Origin: Amycolatopsis echigonensis
Lineage (GTDB): Bacteria > Actinomycetota > Actinomycetes > Mycobacteriales > Pseudonocardiaceae
Assembly: GCF_014174495.1 (NCBI RefSeq)
Contig: NZ_JACJHR010000005.1
Location: 124,001 to 188,000, forward strand
Direction of reading: 5' to 3'
DNA length: 64,000 nucleotides
Numbering within the stretch: the stretch's first letter is position 1; each line of letters opens with the position of its first letter. Position numbers and translations under genes: made by a program. Of the stretch, positions 42,522 through 51,212 are shown one piece after another. The notes under the pieces were generated by a model. It was not told the origin of the DNA. It worked only from the letters and a program-made list of their open reading frames with translations, and made no database searches.

Positions 42522-43025
42522 TCAGGATGCGGTGTCGAGTTCCTCCAGCGCACGGGCAAGTCGCTTGATCGCCGACCGCCCCTCGTCGACCTGCAGACGG
42601 GCGAATTCGTACCCGAGGACGCCTTCTCCGGTAACGCCGATCTGGCCCTGGAGCGCCTGTGCCACGCCAGAGTTCAACTGGGGTTCCGAGACCCAGGCCA
42701 GCTGGTCGAGCGCCCACGACCGCAGCGGCTTTCCGGGTGCGGCCCGGACGATGCCGCCGACGGTGAACAGCGCAACGCGGTGCGAAGTGAATGCGAAGAC
42801 GAACCGGCCCGGCGTCGAGATCGGCACCTGCGGGACTTCGGCCTGCCCGCGACGAGCGGCGAGCGCCATCCCGGCCGCGCCCGCGAACCCGGCAATGCCC
42901 GCCGCGCCGCCGATCATCGTCTTGCGCACGCCGCCCGCGCGAAACGCGATCAATGCGTTCAGCACGCGCTCCCCCGCCACGAGCTCCCCGGCGAGGCGGC
43001 TCTCCACCTTGTCCCGCAGCGTCAC
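42522..43025 (-). CDS. Conserved hypothetical protein
   Basis: A 167-residue protein not assigned to a family. Residues 1-25 form a helix, a Gly/Ala-rich hydrophobic stretch follows (GGAAGIAGFAGAAGMALAAR, possibly one membrane pass), and residues 70-130 look like beta strands (RFVFAFTSHRVALFTVGG) as in bacterial PH-like domains. The GTG at 43025 follows AAAGG. Confidence 0.6.
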   Translation of the reverse strand: MTLRDKVESRLAGELVAGERVLNALIAFRAGGVRKTMIGGAAGIAGFAGAAGMALAARRGQAEVPQVPISTPGRFVFAFTSHRVALFTVGGIVRAAPGKPLRSWALDQLAWVSEPQLNSGVAQALQGQIGVTGEGVLGYEFARLQVDEGRSAIKRLARALEELDTAS

Positions 43026-43165
43026 GGTTCACGGCCTTTCTTGACTCAGCACTCCGTTCCGCCGTCGCTCGCGACCTGGCGGTTCCAGGAGGTTATGCAT
43101 GCCGGACGTGGCTGGTGACGGGATTTCCTCCGACACCTAGGGCTGTCTCTCAATGTCCCGGAAGT

Positions 43166-43205
43166 TTTTGAGGAACGATCGTTCTTGACTGATCGTTCCT
43201 CAAAA
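43166..43205. promoter_or_regulatory. Autoregulatory TetR operator
   Basis: A perfect 15-bp inverted repeat, TTTTGAGGAACGATC (43166-43180) and its complement (43191-43205), surrounds a TTGACT -35-like sequence 15 bp before the TetR start. It is well placed for autorepression. Confidence 0.7.
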
Positions 43206-43220
43206 GACTACCGTCGAGGC

Positions 43221-43721
43221 ATGGGCAGGCGGAGGGCGTTCGATGAGGAGGAGGTGGTGCGCGCCGCCGTAGGGTTGTTCGGCGGCCGCGCGTACGACGG
43301 GGTGTCGGTCGACGACCTGGTCAACCACCTCGGCGTGCACCGCAACAGCCTGTACAAGACGTTCGGCAGCAAGCGCGGCCTCTACCTGGTCGCCCTGCGC
43401 CGCCACGTCGCGGATGACGTGCAGCCGTTGGCCGAAGCGCTCGCCGCGGCAGCGGATGCCGAGACCGCGCTGCGGCTCGTCACGTCGGCCGACCTCGGAC
43501 TGCTATTGCTCGCGGCGGTCGAACGGGCACCGGCCGACGACGAGGTAGCCGAGGAGGTGGCCGCAGCGTTGGCCACGCTCGACCGTGCGGTCTCCGACGC
43601 GCTCGACATCTCCCCTGCCCTGGCGTCCGCCCTCACCGCTGCCGCACTGGGCATCCGGCTGCGCGGCAATCCCGACGAGGCGCGCATCGCGTTGACCCAA
43701 CGGCTCGATCCTCTTGACTGA
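43221..43721 (+). CDS. TetR family transcriptional regulator
   Basis: A 166-residue regulator: helix-turn-helix GVSVDDLVNHLGVHRNSLYK (about 27-46), followed by a short helical effector domain. ATG 43221 puts MGRRRAFDEEEVV at the N-terminus as in relatives; an upstream in-frame start at 43185 would lie inside the operator. It forms an operon with the PH-like gene 14 bp downstream. Confidence 0.85.
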   Translation: MGRRRAFDEEEVVRAAVGLFGGRAYDGVSVDDLVNHLGVHRNSLYKTFGSKRGLYLVALRRHVADDVQPLAEALAAAADAETALRLVTSADLGLLLLAAVERAPADDEVAEEVAAALATLDRAVSDALDISPALASALTAAALGIRLRGNPDEARIALTQRLDPLD

Positions 43722-43735
43722 CAAGGAACACTGAC

Positions 43736-44086
43736 ATGGCACTGGTCCACATCGACGGCGACGACCTCGTTGTCGTGATCGAAGGTCTCGACAAGCTCTG
43801 GGCCCTCAAGAGCAGCCTGACCATCCCGCTGGCCAACGTCCGCGGCGCGACCGCGGACCCCGGCATCGCCGCCGAGCGCAAGGGGATCCGCGCGCCGGGC
43901 GCCCACCTGCCCGGGGTGATCACGGCCGGCACGTTCCATCTCGACGGCGAAAAGGTCTTCTGGGACGTCAAGGATGCGTCGAAAGCCGTCGTGATCGAGC
44001 TCGCCGACGAACGCTACGCCCGCCTGGTCGTCCAGGTCGACGACCCGCGCGCGACCGTGGAGCTGGTCGAGAACGCCTTGCGGTGA
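43736..44086 (+). CDS. Small PH-like domain protein
   Basis: A 116-residue protein of alternating beta strands and a final helix (VVIEGLDKLWALKSSLTIPL, then GVITAGTFHLDG, VFWDVKDASKAVVIEL, and DDPRATVELVENAL). It resembles uncharacterised bacterial pleckstrin-homology-like proteins in actinobacteria. Function unknown. An AAGGAACAC site precedes the ATG. It shares a transcript with the TetR gene. Confidence 0.7.
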   Translation: MALVHIDGDDLVVVIEGLDKLWALKSSLTIPLANVRGATADPGIAAERKGIRAPGAHLPGVITAGTFHLDGEKVFWDVKDASKAVVIELADERYARLVVQVDDPRATVELVENALR

Positions 44087-44169
44087 ACGATGTTCTCCCG
44101 CTTTTTCAGGGCAGAACAGTCGCCGCGGCCGGGGACCCGGGTGCTGCTGATCTGCGGCACGAACGGCGC

Positions 44170-44535
44170 TCAAGCCCCTTGCCGTGCCGACTGAGCGCGT
44201 ACGCGGGCTTCCAGAATTTCGGGGACATGGCTTTCCGCCCATTCGCGGACCGCGCGCAGCGGCACCAGCAGGGACTGGCCGAGGTCGGTGAGCCCATACT
44301 CGACGCGCGGCGGCTGTTCCGCGTACTCGACCCGGGCGAGCAGGCCGTCCTCCTCCATCGCGCGCAGCGTTTCGGTCAGCACCTTCGGGGTGACGCCCTG
44401 GATTCTCTCCGCCAGCACCGTGAAGCGCAGCGGGCCGTGCTCCAGCGCGTTGACCACGAAGACCGTCCACCGCGCCCCGATCCGGTGCAGCACCACCCGT
44501 GACGGGCAGCTGGCGGACATGACGTTGTAGCCCAC
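44170..44535 (-). CDS. HxlR family transcriptional regulator
   Basis: A 121-residue winged-helix regulator of the HxlR/MarR-like type: CPSRVVLHRIGARWTVFVVN, GPLRFTVLAERIQGVTPKVL, the wing VEYAEQPPRVEYGLTDLG and a C-terminal dimer helix. The HxlR Cys is present (SASCP), so redox or electrophile sensing is possible. The GTG at 44535 has a strong CCGGAGGAA site. It is divergent from an SDR gene, its likely target. Confidence 0.88.
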   Translation of the reverse strand: MGYNVMSASCPSRVVLHRIGARWTVFVVNALEHGPLRFTVLAERIQGVTPKVLTETLRAMEEDGLLARVEYAEQPPRVEYGLTDLGQSLLVPLRAVREWAESHVPEILEARVRAQSARQGA

Positions 44536-44553
44536 GGCGGTTCCTCCGGTTCC

Positions 44554-44579
44554 GGTTACGTTGAAGTACCTGGTTACTT
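44554..44579. promoter_or_regulatory. Candidate HxlR operator
   Basis: Between the divergent HxlR and SDR genes, GGTTAC occurs twice (44554-44559 and 44572-44577), and the second forms an imperfect inverted repeat with AAGTACC. These repeats are the best operator candidate in the gap. Confidence 0.4.
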
Positions 44580-44628
44580 TTCCATAGCCTACTTCGGCCA
44601 CGGCAGACCGACGGAACGGAGAAGGACC

Positions 44629-45285
44629 ATGGGCAACCGGCTGGCCGGACAAACAGTGCTGGTGCTGGGCGGACGGCATCTGGGCGCGGCGATCGCCGAG
44701 GCCGCGGCCGACGAGGGCGCGAAGGTGCACGTCGCGTCGCATCGGCCCGGCGGACTGCACATCGACCTGCGCGACGAGGCCACCATCGCCGCCGCGGCCG
44801 CCGCGCTCGGGCCGGTCGATCATCTCGTCAACACGGCGGCGGCGCCGCACGCGGTGCCGATCCGCGAACTCGACCGCGACAAGACCGTCGACGCCTTCAC
44901 CGCCAAGGTCATCGGCCCCTTACTACTCGCGAAACACTTCACGATCCGGCGGTCGCTGCTGCTGTTCTCCGGGCAGGTCGGCTGGCGCCCGGCGCGCGGA
45001 AGCGTGGTGACCGGCGTGACCAACGGAGCGGCCGCGTTCGCCGCGCAACATCTCGCCGCCGAGCTCGCGCCGGTTCGGGTCAACGCGTTGTCGCCGGGAA
45101 TCATCGACTCCGGAGTCTGGGACGGCAAGGGCGACGGCAAACCGGACTTCCTCGCGAACGCCGCACAGCGGACCCTCGTCGGACGCACCGGCACCGTCAC
45201 CGACGTGACCGACGCGGTACTGTGGTTGCTGCGGGCCGAATTTCTCACCGGTGAAACCATTCACCTCGAAGGCGGCCGCCCCTGA
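44629..45285 (+). CDS. SDR family protein with altered active site
   Basis: A 218-residue short-chain dehydrogenase fold: VLVLGGRHLGAAIAEAAADE, DHLVNTAAAPH, LLLFSGQVGW, VRVNALSPGIIDSG and GETIHLEGG. The catalytic Ser is present (LFSG), but the Tyr-x3-Lys pair is missing; the aligned stretch reads SVVTGVTNGAAA. It may bind NAD(P) without being a standard reductase, or use another mechanism. It is divergent from the HxlR regulator. Confidence 0.8.
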   Translation: MGNRLAGQTVLVLGGRHLGAAIAEAAADEGAKVHVASHRPGGLHIDLRDEATIAAAAAALGPVDHLVNTAAAPHAVPIRELDRDKTVDAFTAKVIGPLLLAKHFTIRRSLLLFSGQVGWRPARGSVVTGVTNGAAAFAAQHLAAELAPVRVNALSPGIIDSGVWDGKGDGKPDFLANAAQRTLVGRTGTVTDVTDAVLWLLRAEFLTGETIHLEGGRP

Positions 45286-45546
45286 CCGGAAGGAACTCAA
45301 CGAGTTGACCGGTGCCGACGGAGGAAAGCCTGTCGGCACCGGCGCTGCACCGATGCTGGGCGAACGGGGTCAGCGGGTTCCAAAGTTCGTCGCAGCGATG
45401 CTGGCTCGGGATCTCGTTGCTGAACTGGCTGTCCCCCGCCGCGGTGAGGGCACGACCGGCGAACATCGAACCGGAGAGAACCCCCGCGAAATTACGCCAT
45501 CCCCCGAACACCCATTCCGCCTTCCGGACGCATTCAAACACCGTAG

Positions 45547-46374
45547 CTATTCCACCTGACGGATGGATTTCGCGCTCCGCCCATCAGCCGCCACCGTTTC
45601 GCGGAGGATTCGCTGCGCCGTCATCCGGGTCGCTTGCAGGGACGAATGCGCTTCCCGCGAATTGAACACCCGGCGCGGGGCGGCCACGCTCAGCGCCGCC
45701 ACCGGTGTCCCGGTCGCGTTGAACACCGGCACCGCCGCGGCGAGCAGCGCGCCGGGGAGGCGCGGGTTGAACGACACCTCGCGCTGCCTGATGTCTCGCA
45801 GTTCCGTGCTCAGCCACGCAGGAAGACCACTGCCGCTCTCGTCCTCTCCACGGTAACCGGCGAACGCGGCGAAGCGCGCGGCGAGACCCGGGTCGAACGC
45901 CATCAGCACTCTTCCCGCCGCGCTTCCGGCCAGTTGCGAATCGTTTTCTATCCGTTCAGCCAGCGAACAATAGCCGCTGCTGTAGATCAAATGCACGAAA
46001 TCGACGACATTGCCGCTGGCGACCCCGAGGCCGACCAGGTAGCCGGTGCGCCAGTGGATGTCGATCAGCGACGGAAGAATGCCTCTTCGCAACCGTTGCA
46101 GTTCCTGGGTCGAATCGGGCCTGGCGAGCCGGCACACCGCTTCCCCGTGCCGGTAATGGTAGCCCGCCCGCACGACCATTCCGTATCCCTGCATCTCGGC
46201 GAGAAGCCGGTGCACCGTGCTTTTCGGCAGCCGGGTCGACCGCGATATCTCGCTCAGAGTTTCGATCCCGCCCGAATCGCGGATAGCACTCAGGATCGAA
46301 AGCGCCCGGGGAATCGGCCTGCGCGGGACCACGCTCGTGCAAGCCCATTGCCCGTTATCCTCACTCATAGTCAC
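45547..46374 (-). CDS. IclR family transcriptional regulator
   Basis: A 275-residue IclR regulator: winged helix with IPRALSILSAIRDSGGIETL and RSTRLPKSTVHRLLAEMQGY, then a GAF-like effector domain containing LAGSAAGRVLMAFDPGLAAR and VPVFNATGTPVAALSVAAP. The GTG at 46374 has GGAGGT at good spacing and was preferred over the ATG two codons downstream. No metabolic operon adjoins it, so the target is unknown. Confidence 0.87.
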   Translation of the reverse strand: MTMSEDNGQWACTSVVPRRPIPRALSILSAIRDSGGIETLSEISRSTRLPKSTVHRLLAEMQGYGMVVRAGYHYRHGEAVCRLARPDSTQELQRLRRGILPSLIDIHWRTGYLVGLGVASGNVVDFVHLIYSSGYCSLAERIENDSQLAGSAAGRVLMAFDPGLAARFAAFAGYRGEDESGSGLPAWLSTELRDIRQREVSFNPRLPGALLAAAVPVFNATGTPVAALSVAAPRRVFNSREAHSSLQATRMTAQRILRETVAADGRSAKSIRQVE

Positions 46375-47082
46375 GGCCGCAACCTCCACCGAATCATCAG
46401 TCCGTCGTGCGCACGCGCCGTCCAGCCGCCGGGAACCTCGTCCCCAGATGCCTCGGCGCGCCTGCGCGACCGCTGCCCATGCGGTCTCGACGCCCTCCGC
46501 CGTTCACGGGCGGCCCGCGCCTCGCCGCCGCCCGATTTGTTCGCCACCCGCGTCTTTCGCGACGCCGCCCTGCTTTCGCGCCTTCATGCTTGCCCAGGAC
46601 CGCGTCCGGCACAACCGGTCGCACCCGTTCACTGAAAGAGATCGCCCCAGTGGCGCAGCGCGTTGGCCTGCACGCCTCGTCGCGCGACAGGTCCGTCCCC
46701 GCAAACGGCCGCGAACGGTCGCTCTGCGTTGCCATCGCGCGCTCACGCGCCGTCGTGGTCGCGGGCCGTGACCATTGCTTCCCCGCTTTTGTCCGCCGCA
46801 GAACCGGGGTGCAACGTCCTGCGAGGTTCCGGCGAAGAATCGTCGCGGCCCGAGAATATTCTGGGCCGTCGCCCCCCCACGACGGCGAGGATGCGCTGTC
46901 CGTGCCAACAACGGGAGGACCGGCGGAAGCCGCTTCCGGCGGCCGCCGCGTCAATGTTCCAGGCCGCGGAACAGCGCCTTGACTTTCGGACGACGAAAGG
47001 ACCGGCGCGACGTCATCAGCGAACTACGCCGTCCATCGCGATTGCGCTGGCACACCGCACGATCCGTTCAAAGCGCGAGCAA
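46375..47082. other. Intergenic region, no gene supported
   Basis: This 708-base stretch upstream of the IclR gene has several overlapping open frames of up to 190 codons. All are Arg/Pro/Ala-rich with no recognisable domain or ribosome binding site, as expected from GC-rich non-coding DNA. No repeat or strong hairpin was noticed. Confidence 0.4.
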
Positions 47083-47841
47083 TCAGCGAAGCAGCGCACC
47101 GTCTTCTCGACGTGAGAGGAGCGTCGGTCGCGCAGCTGCCGTGCGGGCGACCAACCGTGCGCACACTCGGAGGATCGAGCGCCGGTCGGCGACCTGCCAG
47201 CGCTGACCAGCGGCAAGCCGTTTTAACTCGGCATCCGGTTCGAAGGCCACAGCCTTGCCTACGCACGGGAAGATCTCCGCGTCCGAGGCGGAATTCCCGA
47301 TCGCGAGGAAGTTCTCCGTGTCGAACCCGGTCGCTTCGGCGAGGCAGCGCATGAAGGCGAGTTTGCCCCCGGCCGCGCCAGGGGCGGACAACAGACGTCC
47401 GGTGAGCCTGCCGTCGGCCACCTCCACGACGGCACCGTGCCCGCCGGTCAGCCCGAGGTCGATCGCCGCCTCCTGCACCGGGAAATCGGGACTGCCCGAC
47501 AGCAGATAGATCCGGTATCCGCTCCCCCGTAGCAACGAAAGCAGTTCCGGGACAAAGGAAAACAGCTTCCCCCGGCTCGCCCGACAGATTTTCTCCGCCG
47601 CGAACCGGGTCTGCTCGACCGACGCGCCTTTCATCGCGTACCGCCGGTAGATCTCGTCCATCAGCCCGGGCGGCGCTTTCTCGGTGGCCGCGAGCTGTCC
47701 GATGGCCTCCAGGCAGGACAGCCCCGCTTGCCGGTCGCAGGCACCGTCGTCGATCAGAATGTGCACGTAATGCCTCATGGTGTGCCCGGGAAGCAGGGGG
47801 CCGTCCAAGTCCAGAATGGCGTATTTCGTCGCGCGGTTCAT
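47083..47841 (-). CDS. HAD superfamily phosphatase (IB/SerB-like)
   Basis: A 252-residue HAD hydrolase. Motif I is YAILDLDGPLLPG (nucleophile and acid Asp), motif II is YLLSGSPDFP, and motif III is AIGNSASDAEIF preceded by a Lys-bearing GGKLAFM. A helical cap is inserted after motif I. The family dephosphorylates small metabolites; the substrate is unknown. Similar proteins occur beside natural product genes, but no cluster is seen here. Confidence 0.8.
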   Translation of the reverse strand: MNRATKYAILDLDGPLLPGHTMRHYVHILIDDGACDRQAGLSCLEAIGQLAATEKAPPGLMDEIYRRYAMKGASVEQTRFAAEKICRASRGKLFSFVPELLSLLRGSGYRIYLLSGSPDFPVQEAAIDLGLTGGHGAVVEVADGRLTGRLLSAPGAAGGKLAFMRCLAEATGFDTENFLAIGNSASDAEIFPCVGKAVAFEPDAELKRLAAGQRWQVADRRSILRVCARLVARTAAARPTLLSRREDGALLR

Positions 47842-48021
47842 GATTCGCGCTGATTCTTCACAGCCACGAAAAACAGCCCTTCCGTGTGCGCTTCAGGTGA
47901 TCCGGGTTGACGGTACAGCGGCGCGCGTCCGGGTTGAGCAGCTTGTTCCATGTCCCGGCACTCACTCCACTGTCACGTATATTCCGTTGCTCCAGAGCAG
48001 CCACCGGTGGAAGGTGGACTC

Positions 48022-48468
48022 GTGGATACTGGAACGAGACACGCCTGCGTGACATCGCTTCTCGCGTTGGCGAGCAGTCCGGCCTACCAGGACCGGATCG
48101 ACGCCGGGTGGGGCTTGGCACGCTTCGCCGAGGTCGCTGAGGCTCAACCGGTGCTGGTGAGACTCGTGCTGGACAATAAAGACACGGGCGTCACCTACGA
48201 GACCACGGAAGCGTTGCTCCGGCGATTCGATGCCCTTGGCCTCAGTTTGGTGGCGACAGCATTCGCGACGGCTGATGAGAACCACGCGGACTGGATCTAC
48301 TCAGCGATCTCCAAGGTCTTGGGGATCTCGACCGGCGAACGCGACGCGGCGGTCGGGATCTGCGAGCCGCTCACGCACAGCGCGAACGAGGAGCTGCGGC
48401 GCGGAGCGACACGCCTCCTCAAGGAGATCAAGAGTCTTACTCCGATCCTCACCACGATTCGGCGCTGA
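48022..48468 (+). CDS. HEAT repeat-like hypothetical protein
   Basis: A 148-residue all-helical protein. Repeating blocks (LLALASSPAYQDRIDAGWGL, VLVRLVLDNKDTGVTYETTE, ADENHADWIYSAISKVLG) resemble HEAT-like proteins common in actinobacteria, which usually mediate protein contacts. The GTG at 48022 was chosen for the GGAAGGTGG site before it; earlier starts are possible. Function unknown. Confidence 0.65.
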   Translation: MDTGTRHACVTSLLALASSPAYQDRIDAGWGLARFAEVAEAQPVLVRLVLDNKDTGVTYETTEALLRRFDALGLSLVATAFATADENHADWIYSAISKVLGISTGERDAAVGICEPLTHSANEELRRGATRLLKEIKSLTPILTTIRR

Positions 48469-48937
48469 TGGCACGGGCCCGTCCATTCAGCCCGGTGGGT
48501 ACTCGGTGTCCACATCAGACGCCTCCAACCGTCAGACCTCGTCGCCAGCGCGATAAAGTCAGCCTCTCGACGGTCGCCGGAAGCCGCGCCCGGCCAGCAG
48601 CGTGCCGTCCTAACCACGATCGGGCTGTACCGATTACCGTGCGCCGCGACGTACCCGATCGAGGTCTCCCCGACAGACACTAGGGAGAGGGCGCTTACCA
48701 GGAAGCCGCCGACGAGGAACCAGCCGCGTCCGGAGGAGATGAACACCGCCGCGGACGCCACCGAGCTGGAGGTCACGAACCTCAGCCCGCGGATCCGCCG
48801 AGCACCACCACCCAGAGACAGCACCATCCGGCACGCAGGGCGACGACTCGACCGCTCGGCGGAGTGCTTCCTGCGCGCGGAATCCTCTGCCACAGCGGGC
48901 CTTTTCGTGGACACGCCGGGAATCGCGGCACGTCCGG
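48469..48937. other. Intergenic region with a possible membrane-protein relic
   Basis: No intact gene is supported here. On the minus strand, about 48610-48775, a stretch reads SSGRGWFLVGGFLVSALSLV followed by SVGETSIGYVAAHGNRY, a plausible membrane segment with good codon use but no clear start or matching domain. It may be a gene fragment. Confidence 0.3.
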
Positions 48938-49321
48938 CTACCGGCGAGCGTGCTGTCCCTCGGCCGGGGTCCGGAAGAACGACCGCACCGGCAGCAGCAG
49001 TCCCGCCAGCGACAGCACTACGAAGACCACCTGATGCACATGGTCCGTCCCCGGCGGCAACCGGAACACGAGATGCGCCAGCCAGAACAGCGGGTAGAAC
49101 CACAACGCGAACCACGCCCACCGCTCCCCGGCGCGGAACGGGACGACCGCGATGAGCCCGCCGAACAGCCCGAGCCCGGCGGTCGCGAGCGCGTCCGTGC
49201 GGTAGAGAAGGGCGTCCCCGGCGGGCGGCACGATCGCGACCACGATCCCGAACCCGAGGATCCCCGCACTGACCACCGCGAGGCAGATCCAGCCGATCCG
49301 CATCGGCGCGCCACCGTTCAT
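48938..49321 (-). CDS. Four-helix membrane protein, unknown
   Basis: A 127-residue membrane protein with four hydrophobic helices (about 8-31, 44-62, 68-86, 95-112) and few charged residues between them. It was not assigned to a family. The ATG at 49321 or the one six codons later could be used. It stands alone. Confidence 0.65.
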   Translation of the reverse strand: MNGGAPMRIGWICLAVVSAGILGFGIVVAIVPPAGDALLYRTDALATAGLGLFGGLIAVVPFRAGERWAWFALWFYPLFWLAHLVFRLPPGTDHVHQVVFVVLSLAGLLLPVRSFFRTPAEGQHARR

Positions 49322-50343
49322 CCGGCGAATTTACTCCGCTTCCGCCGGTTTCCGCACGAGCAAACTCGGCCTGATGGCAGGGAGTAAGCGCACCGCTCCG
49401 GATCGGGACGTCGCCGCACGCCCGGCGAACTCACCCCGCCACCGCCAGTTCCAGCACATCCACCCTGGCAGCAGGACGCAAGCACGCCACTCCACCTCGA
49501 GACGCCGCTACTCACCCGGCTGACTCGCCCCGGCCAGCACACCTACCCCACGGCCCGGCGTAAGCACGCCACTCCGCATCCGCACGCCACCGCCCACCCA
49601 TCCTGACGGCAGGACATACGGACGCCACTCCACACCGACACGCCACCATTCACCCGGCGGACGCACCCCCGGAACCAGCACACCCACCCCCACGGCAGGA
49701 CGCAAGCACGCCGCTCCGCACCAGCGCCCTGCCACCCACCCGGCGCACTTCCCCGACACCACCGGCCCAGGCATCAACGCGCCAACCCGCACGGCCCGGC
49801 TTAAGCACGCCGCTCCGCACCAGTGGCCCGCCACGACCGGCCCCCGGCACGTTCGATCGCCACCAGCGCGACACAACCCGGCCGAACCGCGTCAGCGCAC
49901 CGCCGTCCACCCGCCAGACTCGCCGACCGCCCCAATCCCAGCCCTCGGCCGCCCACGCATCTGGACGGCCCTTTGCCACCCGCCCGCAGCGGTGCGGCGC
50001 CCCCGCCCGCCACCGCTGGCCCCACCAGGCGTCACCCGTCTGCCAGGATCGCGCACGGGCTGTCGCCCGCCGTCATCCGCCCGTGTCCGCGGCGGCATCG
50101 AACGTGGCCCGGCGGCCGGCGTGCGACCACCCCGCAGGAGCCGCTTTCTAGGCCAGAAGAGGCACGCCGCACGACTCCCGCCAGCCCGCGAGTGAATTAC
50201 CGCGAATCGTCTTGTCCGCGGAAAAGAATTCTCGCTAGCCTCGGGCCCGGAGGGAGAAAAGCCGACCGCTTCCGCCAGGCCGGAAGCGCGCCGTCGCAGT
50301 TCGCCGCGCGCCGACCGGAAATCGCGTTCCGAAAAGGGAGTAC
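49322..50343. other. Long non-coding gap with repeats
   Basis: About 1 kb without a supported gene lies between the membrane protein and the MIB operon. The first half is a degenerate repeat array (listed separately). The second half (49870-50340) shows no repeat and must carry the MIB operon promoter; no -35/-10 pair was recognised. Confidence 0.5.
49382..49860. repeat. Degenerate tandem repeat array
   Basis: Six diverged copies share the core AAGCACGCC(A/G)CTCC(A/G)C, often preceded by GGCAGGACGC or GGCCCGGC and followed by an ACCCGGCG stretch. The cores start near 49386, 49489, 49563, 49617, 49707 and 49802. Spacing varies from 54 to 103 bp. No coding function is evident. Confidence 0.6.
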
Positions 50344-51198
50344 ATGATGACGTCTGTTGCCCGTCCGGTTGCCCGCACCGCGTATCAGCAGTCGGTCGCC
50401 GACTACTGGAATGCCGAAAAGGATCCGGTCAACCTGCGCCTCGGCGACGTCGACGGGCTTTACCACCACCACTACGGCATCGGCGACTACGATCCGTCCG
50501 TCCTGGACGGACGCGGGGAAAAGCGCGACAAGGCGATCATCGCCGAGCTGCACCGCCTGGAGACGGCGCAGTCGCAGTTTTTGCTGGGGCACCTCGGAGA
50601 CATCGATCCCACGGCCCGGCTCCTCGACGCCGGATGCGGACGCGGCGGCACGAGCGTGCAGGCGCACCAGCGGTTCGGCTGCCGGGTGGACGGCATCTCC
50701 ATTTCCGAGCAGCAGGTCGATTTCGCCAATGAACAGGCCCGGCTGCGCGGAATCGACGGCGCGGTGCGATTCCACCTCCGCAACATGCTCGACACCGGAT
50801 TCGAAAGCGGCGATTTCGCCGGGATCTGGAACAACGAAAGCACGATGTACGTCGATCTGCACGAGCTCTTCGCCGAACACGCGCGGCAGCTCGCCCCGGG
50901 CGGGCGATTCGTGACCATCACCGGATGCTACAACGACCTGACCGGCGGGCGTTCGCGCGCGGTGAGCCAGATCGACCAGCATTACATCTGCAATATCCAC
51001 GCGCGCGGCGACTATTTCAAAGCCCTGGCCGCGAACGGATTCGTCCCGATCAACGTGGTGGACCTGACCGAGGCGACGATCCCGTACTGGGAGCTGCGCG
51101 AGCAGTCCTCCGTCGCGACCAGCATCGAAAAGCCGTTCCTGACCGCCTATCGCGAGGGCAGCTTCCACTACCTGCTCATCGCCGCCGACCGCGTCTGA
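50344..51198 (+). CDS. Geranyl diphosphate 2-C-methyltransferase
   Basis: A 284-residue SAM-dependent methyltransferase of the type that adds a methyl to C2 of geranyl diphosphate, the first step to 2-methylisoborneol. Motifs: VNLRLGDVDGLYHHHYGIGD, motif I RLLDAGCGRGGTSVQAH, ISISEQQVDFANEQA, GIWNNESTMYVDL and GGRFVTITGCYNDLTGG. The ATG at 50344 follows AAAAGGGAG. Fourteen bases separate it from the cyclase gene. Confidence 0.9.
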   Translation: MMTSVARPVARTAYQQSVADYWNAEKDPVNLRLGDVDGLYHHHYGIGDYDPSVLDGRGEKRDKAIIAELHRLETAQSQFLLGHLGDIDPTARLLDAGCGRGGTSVQAHQRFGCRVDGISISEQQVDFANEQARLRGIDGAVRFHLRNMLDTGFESGDFAGIWNNESTMYVDLHELFAEHARQLAPGGRFVTITGCYNDLTGGRSRAVSQIDQHYICNIHARGDYFKALAANGFVPINVVDLTEATIPYWELREQSSVATSIEKPFLTAYREGSFHYLLIAADRV

Positions 51199-51212
51199 GC
51201 GGGAGGGACAAC

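Noticed and set aside
40723-43044. A 773-codon plus-strand frame over the DNA ligase gene
   Set aside because: It is antisense to ligA, whose domains are complete and unmistakable.
46407-46982. A 191-codon frame upstream of the IclR gene
   Set aside because: No ribosome binding site, extreme Arg/Pro content, no domain, and competing frames of similar length on both strands.
49382-49860. A CRISPR array
   Set aside because: Repeat units are diverged, spacing is irregular (54-103 bp), and no cas genes are nearby.
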